DNA of 12,965 nucleotides from DAOSWM01 sp035380045 (GTDB taxonomy: Bacteria; Bacteroidota; Bacteroidia; Bacteroidales; Tenuifilaceae), in contig DAOSWM010000070.1 of the NCBI GenBank assembly GCA_035380045.1, forward strand, positions 1-12,965. Direction: 5' to 3'. Positions 6,251 to 12,965 of the stretch are shown in pieces. Position 1 is the first letter of the stretch; each line of letters starts with the position of its first letter. The position numbers and the translations under genes are program-made. The notes under the pieces are model-generated. The model did not search any database and was not told the DNA's origin. It saw only the letters and a program-made list of their open reading frames with translations.

Positions 6251-9103
6251 TTATATGCTGGGTAATATTACCTGAATAACTGTTCCCTGTCCTTCTTTTC
6301 TGTCGAGCATGATGCTTGCACCTATTTCGGCGGCTCTGTTTTCCATGTTTTTTAATCCATGACCCCTGTTTTCATCGCCATTTGTTCCTATCCCATTGTC
6401 TCTTATTCGCATTGTAAATTCTGAATTAGCTTCTATATAAATTTCAACAAGGGTTGCTCTGCTGTGCTTAATTATATTTGTTACCGACTCCTGTGCTATC
6501 CTGTATAAATTAAGAGTTTGTATGGGAGTTAACTTAATTACTTTGGAAACCTCAGCTTGAACTTGGTGTTCAATTTTACAGCCATTCAGATACTGAAAAC
6601 ACATTTTCCTTATTCCGTCAATAAAATCTTCAACATCAGTGTAATCTGAATGAATGGCCCAGATAGTTTCCCTCAGCTGACCAATTGCTTTTCTTCCAAA
6701 TGAGCTCAACTCTTCGGCGTATGAATTTCCCTGGTTCGATAGCCTATCAAGGTTGGTGATAATATAGGTAAGCTGTGAGCCAACATTATCATGTAAATCA
6801 CGAGCAATCCGTTGCCTTTCTTTCTGAATCTTTTGTTGAACTCTTAACTCTTGCATTTGAATTTTGATTTTTCGTAGAGCAAAATATTTTACTACCAAAA
6901 AAATTGCAGCTATTAGCAATATTATCTCAACCATTAGCGAGTACCATCTTCTGTAAAAAGGGGTTTTAATATAAGCTGAGAGTATATGCTGTGGTTCGCT
7001 CACTATCCCATCAGGGTTAATTGATTTTGCCCATAAACTAACAGAACCGTATGGTAAACGGGGGTAGTTAAGATGAAAGTTTGTGGTTGGCTCCGACCAC
7101 TCTTCATCTGCTCCCTGAAGTTTATACATCCAGGAAACTTTTTTGGCACTGCTTAAGTAATGAATTCCAATGATTAGGTTCAGAGTGTTCTGGTCGGGCT
7201 CAAGAATTATATGCTGATTGTGTGGATTGGCTTCAATACTATCCGTTTTAATTCTGGCTAAATATAACTTTGGGATTTGTTTTTGCTGATATGCATCCTG
7301 TAAATTCAGAACTACAACCCCGTTTGATGTAGCCAAATAAAGCTCGTTGGTTTTTGAATAATACTTCGCATCATTCAGCTTGTAGTCACTTCCCGGTAGG
7401 ATTGGGAAAGATTTTAGCGCAATTAACTTCCCACCATTAAAAATATGGAGATAAGTATCGCTAAGCACAAGCAATCGTTGAGTATTATCCTTAAATATCA
7501 GAACTACCCGACTACCCTCAAAACCTTCAGCATAGTTTATAAATTGTTCAGTTTGGGGATTATATATCTGAATTCCTCTCGAATTTCCGATTATAATTGA
7601 ACTATCATTGTCTTCAAAAATGTAGTTCGAAAAGTTTTCCAGTAAACCATTTTTTGAAGTAAAAACTTTGCTAATACCATTTTCATAGCAAACTAGCCCT
7701 TTATCTGTGGTGCCCCAAATAGCATTACCAGCCCTGAATAGTTTATTAACCATTTTAGAGGGAATATCTTCGGCTTCTTGTAATACTTGCCTATGTTGGT
7801 TAAGTAACAGTATACCAGAACCGTATGTAGAGATCCATACCGTTCCGTCGGAATTTGGAATAATGCCCGAAATTCCATTCCCATGGAGAAAAATGCTTGC
7901 CGAATTGGAGTAAAATTCTTTTACTGAAGCCGGTCCAATTAGCGATAGAAAAGTTCCAACATATAATTTTCCTTCTCTGTTAAAAGAAATTGCCCTGATA
8001 TTCCTTCTGAATTCTGGCTCATTTGCAAGTAATTTGTATTTCCCGTTTTCATAAACCATCAAACCATCAGAAGTTCCTGCATAAATACTTCCGGCATTAT
8101 CAATATTAATTGCATTTACTGCTCTGTTAATTTCCGGCAGAAGGCTATAGTTTTTTTTACTCACTCTGTAAATTCCTTCGCCAAATGTTCCTGCCCACAA
8201 ATGGTTAAAATTGTCAGTACAAACAGTTGTAACGTAGTGGCTCTGAAGATTGGTTAAGGCTGCTCCTGGTTTTAACGAGTTTCCTTCAAACAGTTGTAAT
8301 CCCTTGTCATTTGTGCTAACAATTATATTGCTATCCCATGCACAGAATGAAGTTGCGTTTTGAAGTTTTTGATATTTTTTTAATACTAATGCAGTGTCGC
8401 GTAAGTTAAAAACTCCTAGAAAGTTTTTTAAGAGAATGCCACCTTCGGGAACCCCATTCCTCAACTGAAAACTGTCGCCTACAAAATAGATGTTTGAATT
8501 TCCCTTAAATTGCTGTGAGCATTCCGGAGCAACGGTAACTGTATTCAAAGTGAAAGAATCTTTTGCTGTTTTAATAACGGTAAGTTGACCATTTATGCGA
8601 AACAAGTACTTGTTCTTTGTAATACTAATAAGATGATTGTTTGGCGTTTGGTTAACTGAATCCTTAAGTATAGTCGATTTGTCCTTTTCAATAATTTCTA
8701 GCCCGCCAAATGTTCTGATTATTATTCTGCCATGCTCATCCTCTTTGATATCGTATACCGATACTGAAGATTTGGGGATTATTTGCTTCTGAACCTCCAT
8801 TGTGTTAGCATCGAGTTGAATAACACCATGCTCGTAGCTACAGAGCCAAATATTCCCCGGCTGCAATTCTGCAATTCTATACACCATAACTGAATCGAGG
8901 GCATTCTCAAACCGCGAGCCGTCGAATCTACTCACTCCTTTATCGGTGGCTACCCAAAGGTAACCCTGTTTGCATATGCTTACATGAAAAACGTAATCAC
9001 TGGATAGTCCGTCTGAAATGTCGAACTTTTCTTGAATAAACTGCTGACAAAAAACAAAAACAGGGGAACCCAATATAAAAAAAAGAAGCAGAATCCTTTG
9101 CAC
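6251..9103 (-). CDS. Two-component sensor histidine kinase with periplasmic propeller and Y_Y_Y domain (HisKA_3 type)
   Basis: This 950-residue inner-membrane sensor starts with a signal peptide (1-19, ending FVFC). A periplasmic region from about 25 to 610 is built of two-component-regulator propeller repeats of the form GxLWVATDKGVSRFDG (48-62), HLWAGTFGEGIY (301-312), TVWISTYGSGILLL (421-434) and AIWGTTDKGLVCYENG (461-476). A Y_Y_Y-type beta-sandwich follows at about 640-712, then one membrane helix (about 721-742). The cytoplasmic kinase has the dimerisation helix with RIARDLHDNVG, in which His771 is the phosphoacceptor. The ATP-binding domain has the N-box Asn876, DNGIG at 902-906 and GHGLKNM at 914-920. 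It has no receiver or HTH, so it is not a one-protein hybrid (HTCS) regulator; its partner is the separate NarL-type regulator downstream. The start is GTG: an in-frame stop lies 21 bp upstream with no ATG or TTG between, and the next Met is beyond the signal peptide. The ligand is unknown. Confidence 0.94.
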   Translation of the reverse strand: MQRILLLFFILGSPVFVFCQQFIQEKFDISDGLSSDYVFHVSICKQGYLWVATDKGVSRFDGSRFENALDSVMVYRIAELQPGNIWLCSYEHGVIQLDANTMEVQKQIIPKSSVSVYDIKEDEHGRIIIRTFGGLEIIEKDKSTILKDSVNQTPNNHLISITKNKYLFRINGQLTVIKTAKDSFTLNTVTVAPECSQQFKGNSNIYFVGDSFQLRNGVPEGGILLKNFLGVFNLRDTALVLKKYQKLQNATSFCAWDSNIIVSTNDKGLQLFEGNSLKPGAALTNLQSHYVTTVCTDNFNHLWAGTFGEGIYRVSKKNYSLLPEINRAVNAINIDNAGSIYAGTSDGLMVYENGKYKLLANEPEFRRNIRAISFNREGKLYVGTFLSLIGPASVKEFYSNSASIFLHGNGISGIIPNSDGTVWISTYGSGILLLNQHRQVLQEAEDIPSKMVNKLFRAGNAIWGTTDKGLVCYENGISKVFTSKNGLLENFSNYIFEDNDSSIIIGNSRGIQIYNPQTEQFINYAEGFEGSRVVLIFKDNTQRLLVLSDTYLHIFNGGKLIALKSFPILPGSDYKLNDAKYYSKTNELYLATSNGVVVLNLQDAYQQKQIPKLYLARIKTDSIEANPHNQHIILEPDQNTLNLIIGIHYLSSAKKVSWMYKLQGADEEWSEPTTNFHLNYPRLPYGSVSLWAKSINPDGIVSEPQHILSAYIKTPFYRRWYSLMVEIILLIAAIFLVVKYFALRKIKIQMQELRVQQKIQKERQRIARDLHDNVGSQLTYIITNLDRLSNQGNSYAEELSSFGRKAIGQLRETIWAIHSDYTDVEDFIDGIRKMCFQYLNGCKIEHQVQAEVSKVIKLTPIQTLNLYRIAQESVTNIIKHSRATLVEIYIEANSEFTMRIRDNGIGTNGDENRGHGLKNMENRAAEIGASIMLDRKEGQGTVIQVILPSI

Positions 9104-9125
9104 AATAACAAGATAAATTGAGAAT

Positions 9126-9133
9126 CAAATTTA
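9126..9133 (-). promoter_or_regulatory. Candidate -7 promoter element of the histidine kinase gene
   Basis: Read on the - strand these bases are TAAATTTG, an exact match to the Bacteroidota -7 consensus TAnnTTTG, placed 22 bp before the GTG start codon. I do not find a TTG at the usual -33 spacing, so the match rests on one element in AT-rich DNA. If used, the leader would be only about 10-20 bases. Confidence 0.35.
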
Positions 9134-9430
9134 CATATTTTGGTTCATCTGACTCACCGAGAAAATTGTTTTTTTATTACTTTTTTTGTGCAGTTTTTTT
9201 CTTCTAACTATTGAAGATTAGCTCAAATCGTTCAGCTTCTTTTTCCTTGCTTCTAACCTATCAATTTTCACCACAATACATTCCCTCTTTGAGGGGAAAT
9301 ATCATTAACCTTATTCCCTTTGTTCGTACTCTGCCAAGTTACCTTACAAGCAGCGACTTCGGGATGGATTTTTGAGGGATAGTTGTTAAATTATACTTGT
9401 TTGGTTGCATCATTTAGTTTGAATGTTTAA
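9134..9430. other. Intergenic stretch without a recognisable gene
   Basis: About 300 bp between the kinase promoter region and the terminator of the large surface protein gene. It is T-rich on the + strand, with several runs of seven or more T. I find no convincing ORF, tRNA or insertion-sequence end. The only structure is a short hairpin at 9281-9298 (ttccctc, loop ttt, gaggggaa with one bulged G), with no T-run after it on either strand, so it is not a standard terminator. Untranslated leader, decayed coding sequence or a small RNA are all possible. Confidence 0.4.
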
Positions 9431-9466
9431 TAAAAAAGCCTTACGAAAATTGTTTCGCAAGGCTTT
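9431..9466 (-). terminator. Intrinsic terminator of the large T9SS surface protein gene
   Basis: A 14-bp stem (9435-9448 with 9453-9466) closes a 4-base loop. Read on the - strand RNA, the single imperfect position becomes a G-U pair, while on the + strand it is an A-C mismatch, so the hairpin favours the - strand. It is followed there by GGCTTTTTTATT, a good U-tract. It lies 49 bases after the stop codon of the surface protein gene, which fits its role. Confidence 0.85.
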
Positions 9467-9515
9467 CTCCAATTTTAGATAAATTTTAGTGTGCCATTTG
9501 TGCACTATTCTTAAT

Positions 9516-12500
9516 TTATTTAACAACCTCAAAGTATGAAGTATAGGCATTATTACCAATAATAATTGCAATACTATAGTAACCCGTATTTAAATCAGAA
9601 ATATTTATTGTTTCTCGAATCTCACTATTAAATGATTTACGTTGAGAATAGACTAGCTCCCCAACAATATTAAAGATTTGAATTACTGCATCGTTCTTTC
9701 CTGCCAGTGCCATTTCAACATTGAGGAAATCAATTGCTGGGTTGGGGTATAATTTAATTTCAGGTAAAACCTGTGTTTCGGCTAAAGTAGTATAGCTAAT
9801 AACGGCAGTGTCAATCTTTTGGCACAAGTTATTATCTTCTACCGCAACAAAATATGTTCCTGCCGATAAATTTATTGCTGTAACACCTGTTTGCATGTAC
9901 GGATCGTCCCACTTAATGCTATAAGGAGGTACACCTCCAATCACATTAATTGAAGCCGTTCCTTCTCCAAATGCAGTGGTTGGGTCATCGGGGGTTGTGG
10001 TAACCTGAGTTAAAATTTCATCAGGCTCAGTGATTGTAAATGTTTTTTCTTGAGAACAATTGCTATTATCGGTAATAGCTACCGAATAGTTGCCTGGAGC
10101 CAACCCATACACTGAGCTTAATGTTCCTCCCATGCTCCATTGGTAACTGTAGGGTGGGTTGCCTTCATATATAAATGTTGAAGCATTCCCGCTATTATCA
10201 CCAAAACATGCTATATCGTTTGTAGTAACTGAAAATATTAGGGTATCCTTTTCAACCTGAATGGTTTCTGAAGAGGTACAGTTCTTTGAGTCTGTTACAG
10301 TAACAGTGTAAGTTCCCTTTTCTAAGCCTGATAAAATTGGAGAAGTTTCACCGGTACTCCACACATAGGTATAAGGCGGGGTTCCTTCAATAATAGTTAC
10401 ACTTGCAGTTCCATCAGCGGGCACATTGCAGGTTGCATTTGTGGATGCGGGGTATGTGGTTAATACCGATTGAAGAACCGTAAAGGTACCAGCAAGTTCG
10501 CAACCAAGTGCATCAGATATTTCCACTTCGTAGGAACCAGCCGGAAGATTGAAAATTGCAGACTCTTGTGAGTTTGTGCTCCATGAATATGAATATGGTT
10601 CAACTCCATTCGATACATCTAATACCACTGAACCATCCTCAATACCACACGACGCATTCTCAATTTCGTACTCAAAAGAAAACCAAATACAATCGTAACA
10701 AGAGGAAGAAATCTCAACTACTTTTAATGAAGACCCGATTAGTATTTCTTTTTTACCGTTACCGTTAATATCATATAATTTCAATCCGTTATACTTTCCG
10801 GCAAGCTCTCCAATATTCTGTGTTTGCTGTGTAACCTTTCCGTTTGCATAGAAGTAAGCTACTCCGTTTGAGGTAAAAATAATCTCAGGAACCTGATCTC
10901 CGTTTAAATCAGAAACACGAATTCCGTCAATTTTCTCATCTACAAGGTTTAGTGTGGTTACCGGTTGGGAATTTGTTCCATCAAAAATTTCCACTTCCCC
11001 ATTGTTTGTCCCTGCTATAATATCAAGATTCCCATCGTTGTTATAGTCATATAAATCAAAAGCACTGTAATAATTATTGGGGCCTTTCCACTGCTGCATG
11101 TGGGTAACTCCATCAATTATATAAATATTTCCCTTGCACACAACAATTTCCTCATTCTCATCCTCATCAACATTTCCAGTTAGCATAAATGGAACCGCGT
11201 AGGCGCCATACTCATACTGCAAACTCCATTTAATGCTGAAATCAACTGGGTTAAGAATATATACTTTACTTCCAGTACTTACAATTAACTCAACGCTTTG
11301 GTCGTTATCAATATCAGAAATTGAGATGGCACAAAACTCAGATATGTCCTCGTTATTAAATGTGTATGAACTCTGAATTTCTTTTGTAATACCGTCAATG
11401 ATCCAAATTTTACCGGTATAAGTTTGGCCCGCAGCAACAATTATCTCCTTAACCCCGTCGCCATCAATGTCGTATATTTCAAAATCGTAGATTCCTGTCC
11501 ATACCATGTACAGGAAATCCCCATCGCACTGCCATTCCTGCTCATGAGTTTGAGAATCAAAAATGGTAATAATGCCGCTATCGTAGCCACTGGCACTCTC
11601 GTACGATATTGTAACAATCTCGTCAACCCCGTCATTATCAATGTCGTCAACTTCAATTGCGTAAAAAGGGCCATCAATTGCTACACTTTTCCATTCAATG
11701 GTGGCCAGGTCAGTGCTGGCAACATAGAAATAATCAGCACCTGTTGATGTCCAGCCTGCTCCCCACATTATTTCAGATGTACCATCGTTATCAACATCAG
11801 AAATTGCAATTCCTGTTACTCCATGGTCAGGATTATTAACGCTCCACAGTTCAAGTTGAGTAGAGGCATCGAAACAATGCAAAGCCCCCCACTGAGCATC
11901 GCCATATATAATTTCGTCTACCCCATCGTTGTTTGTATCATACAACAATAATGCATGAATGTCGACATCTGCTTCAATTTGATACTTGCTCGATTTTAAA
12001 TCCGCATCAAAAACATCAATATAGTACCAAACTTTTGCTCTCACAATTTCTTTCATTCCATCGTTGTCAATATCTGACAGTTCAACCATATAACCCTGAT
12101 CATATACGTCACCACTCTCAAACATCCACTTTACATTTACTTCTGAACCATTATAGGCTATAACCTTCCCGCGTGATGTTACGATTTCAAGGTGCTCATC
12201 ATTGTCAACGTTTCCAATTTTAAAATCGAAGCAACCATAGTTAATCTGGCTTTTTACCGAAAAACTTGTACTATATAGATAAAGTTTATACTCATCAGCA
12301 ATAACTATTTCAGCATTCCCGTCGTTATCAGCATCACCTACCTGAATGTCGTTAATCTCATTCCCTGAGGGAATGGTAAACTGGTTAATGATTTGCAGGG
12401 TATTTGAGTTATACACAAGAACTTTTCCGTTGCTGAACCCTACAAGAAGTTCCTTCACATTGTCGTTGTCAATATCAGCAGCTGTAATCTTCCTAATGCT

Positions 12501-12965
12501 ACTATTATACGCATCGCTTACCCAATTCTGATCATATTTTTGGGTGTTCCCATTGTACTTTAATATGTACCAGTAACCCCAGTAACCTCCATAAAAACTG
12601 CTGGGTTGTGCGCTGCAAATAATTTCGTCAACTCCATCACTATCAATGTCAACTGTATTAAGCGATCTTCTTCCAATACAAGTTCCCATTACTGCAAACT
12701 CCCAATTTGGGTCACAGCTATTAACTTCGGTTGTTTTAAAATTTTGGTTACTATACTTTTGACTGTTCTCGAATGATTGGTTCCTTTTTTTCTCTAGCTC
12801 CCTGGTTTCAGAGTAAGAAAATTTTATTTTTTCTCCATTTTCATTTTGAATTACCCGACCATAGTTATCATATAAAACCTTTTTTAATCTGGTTTCTTCA
12901 TGATTTTGTGAGAAAACTTGTAAACATCCAAATGGGATAAGGAGAAGGAAAAAAAGTTTTTTCAT
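9516..12965 (-). CDS. Secreted cell-surface protein: FG-GAP/VCBS-like repeats, SprB repeats and T9SS type A sorting domain
   Basis: The 1149-residue protein begins with a signal peptide (1-20, ending QVFSQ) for Sec export. Residues 100-745 hold 14 calcium-loop repeats of the FG-GAP/VCBS type (DIDNDGVDEI and variants) every 41-58 residues, enough for two seven-bladed beta-propellers. Residues 767-1057 hold four SprB-type repeats (GxPPYxYxWS ... LxxGxYxVxVTDxxxC). The C-terminus, from about 1067, has the type A sorting signal: KLYPNPAIDFLNVEM, an IFNIVGELV strand, INISDLNTGYYSI and a final FEVVK. Such proteins cross the outer membrane by the type IX system, whose sortase normally removes the tail and attaches the protein to the surface. 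SprB repeats are known from the Flavobacterium gliding adhesin, so adhesion is a reasonable guess but unproven; no catalytic domain is visible. The start codon is the final three bases of the window, so upstream regulation cannot be seen. A terminator follows 49 bp after the stop. Confidence 0.93.
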   Translation of the reverse strand: MKKLFFLLLIPFGCLQVFSQNHEETRLKKVLYDNYGRVIQNENGEKIKFSYSETRELEKKRNQSFENSQKYSNQNFKTTEVNSCDPNWEFAVMGTCIGRRSLNTVDIDSDGVDEIICSAQPSSFYGGYWGYWYILKYNGNTQKYDQNWVSDAYNSSIRKITAADIDNDNVKELLVGFSNGKVLVYNSNTLQIINQFTIPSGNEINDIQVGDADNDGNAEIVIADEYKLYLYSTSFSVKSQINYGCFDFKIGNVDNDEHLEIVTSRGKVIAYNGSEVNVKWMFESGDVYDQGYMVELSDIDNDGMKEIVRAKVWYYIDVFDADLKSSKYQIEADVDIHALLLYDTNNDGVDEIIYGDAQWGALHCFDASTQLELWSVNNPDHGVTGIAISDVDNDGTSEIMWGAGWTSTGADYFYVASTDLATIEWKSVAIDGPFYAIEVDDIDNDGVDEIVTISYESASGYDSGIITIFDSQTHEQEWQCDGDFLYMVWTGIYDFEIYDIDGDGVKEIIVAAGQTYTGKIWIIDGITKEIQSSYTFNNEDISEFCAISISDIDNDQSVELIVSTGSKVYILNPVDFSIKWSLQYEYGAYAVPFMLTGNVDEDENEEIVVCKGNIYIIDGVTHMQQWKGPNNYYSAFDLYDYNNDGNLDIIAGTNNGEVEIFDGTNSQPVTTLNLVDEKIDGIRVSDLNGDQVPEIIFTSNGVAYFYANGKVTQQTQNIGELAGKYNGLKLYDINGNGKKEILIGSSLKVVEISSSCYDCIWFSFEYEIENASCGIEDGSVVLDVSNGVEPYSYSWSTNSQESAIFNLPAGSYEVEISDALGCELAGTFTVLQSVLTTYPASTNATCNVPADGTASVTIIEGTPPYTYVWSTGETSPILSGLEKGTYTVTVTDSKNCTSSETIQVEKDTLIFSVTTNDIACFGDNSGNASTFIYEGNPPYSYQWSMGGTLSSVYGLAPGNYSVAITDNSNCSQEKTFTITEPDEILTQVTTTPDDPTTAFGEGTASINVIGGVPPYSIKWDDPYMQTGVTAINLSAGTYFVAVEDNNLCQKIDTAVISYTTLAETQVLPEIKLYPNPAIDFLNVEMALAGKNDAVIQIFNIVGELVYSQRKSFNSEIRETINISDLNTGYYSIAIIIGNNAYTSYFEVVK
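9795..10667 (-). repeat. Four SprB-type repeats inside the surface protein gene
   Basis: The repeats lie at about residues 767-830, 843-904, 915-979 and 995-1057, each about 62 residues. Shared marks are a PPYxYxW or PYSYSW core, an LxxGxYxVxVxD segment and a closing Cys. The first three have a Cys near each end (773/822, 846/896, 920/970), a likely disulfide in each unit. The fourth keeps only Cys1048 and has Ala-Phe-Gly where the first Cys is expected. Confidence 0.85.
10743..12650 (-). repeat. Array of 14 FG-GAP/VCBS-like Ca-binding repeats inside the surface protein gene
   Basis: The loops start at residues 106, 164, 211, 252, 298, 343, 390, 441, 499, 551, 598, 640, 686 and 732. Most read D-x-D-N-D-G-x-x-E-I. 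Copies at 164, 252, 551, 598 and 686 replace the loop Gly by Asn, Glu or Gln, and those at 252 and 598 start with Asn. The repeat is visible in DNA as recurring forms of tcgttatcaatatcagaaat. The DNA between loops is diverged, so this is an old protein-level repeat, not a recent tandem duplication. Confidence 0.85.

Noticed and set aside
6251..9103. Hybrid two-component system (HTCS) typical of Bacteroides polysaccharide loci
   Set aside because: The propeller and Y_Y_Y domains fit, but the protein ends after the ATP-binding domain with no receiver or AraC-type HTH.
9341..9390. Short open frames on the + strand (such as YKQRLRDGFL) that could be the end of a lost gene
   Set aside because: They are too short, have no start and match nothing I recognise; stops occur in every frame nearby.
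11424..11747. 107-codon ORF on the + strand opposite the FG-GAP repeats
   Set aside because: It is a by-product of repeated codon use in the calcium-loop motifs on the other strand.
12912..12965. Possible lipoprotein signal (Cys14 in IPFGC) in the large surface protein
   Set aside because: Pro and Phe at -3 and -2 do not fit a lipobox, a normal cleavage site follows at VFSQ, and the protein has a T9SS tail.

Overview
The window looks like a chromosomal piece of a Bacteroidota (Bacteroidetes) bacterium. Supporting signs are a type IX secretion (T9SS) type A C-terminal sorting domain with SprB repeats, a propeller/Y_Y_Y sensor histidine kinase, a FISUMP-domain secreted protein, A-rich rather than Shine-Dalgarno-like sequence before start codons, and a TAnnTTTG-type -7 element. 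The T9SS substrate and AT-rich sequence fit an environmental or marine lineage better than classical gut Bacteroides, but I cannot place it more finely. I see no insertion sequence, phage gene, tRNA, rRNA or CRISPR array.

Left part (1-1928, + strand): an ECF-type sigma factor overlaps by 8 bp a gene for a protein with a short cytosolic N-terminus, one membrane helix, a long Lys/Glu/Pro-rich linker and a C-terminal outer-membrane beta-barrel-like domain. This matches the dual membrane-spanning anti-sigma architecture known from Bacteroides. It suggests a direct conduit from the outer membrane to a cytoplasmic sigma factor, and it is the most interesting system in the window.

Middle part (1957-9103, all - strand, converging on the sigma operon): in transcription order, a 950-residue periplasmic-propeller histidine kinase (GTG start), a NarL/LuxR-type response regulator, a 560-residue exported protein of unknown family, a strong intrinsic terminator, a 335-residue exported probable beta-barrel protein, and a small exported FISUMP protein. 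Kinase and regulator are very probably a cognate pair. The three exported proteins downstream are plausible but unproven targets or partners.

Right part (9104-12965): a 412-bp gap holds the likely kinase promoter and the terminator of the last gene. The last gene, on the - strand, encodes a 1149-residue secreted surface protein. It has a signal peptide, 14 FG-GAP/VCBS-like calcium-loop repeats (enough for two seven-bladed propellers), four SprB-type repeats and a T9SS sorting domain. Its start codon is the last three bases of the window, so its promoter lies outside.
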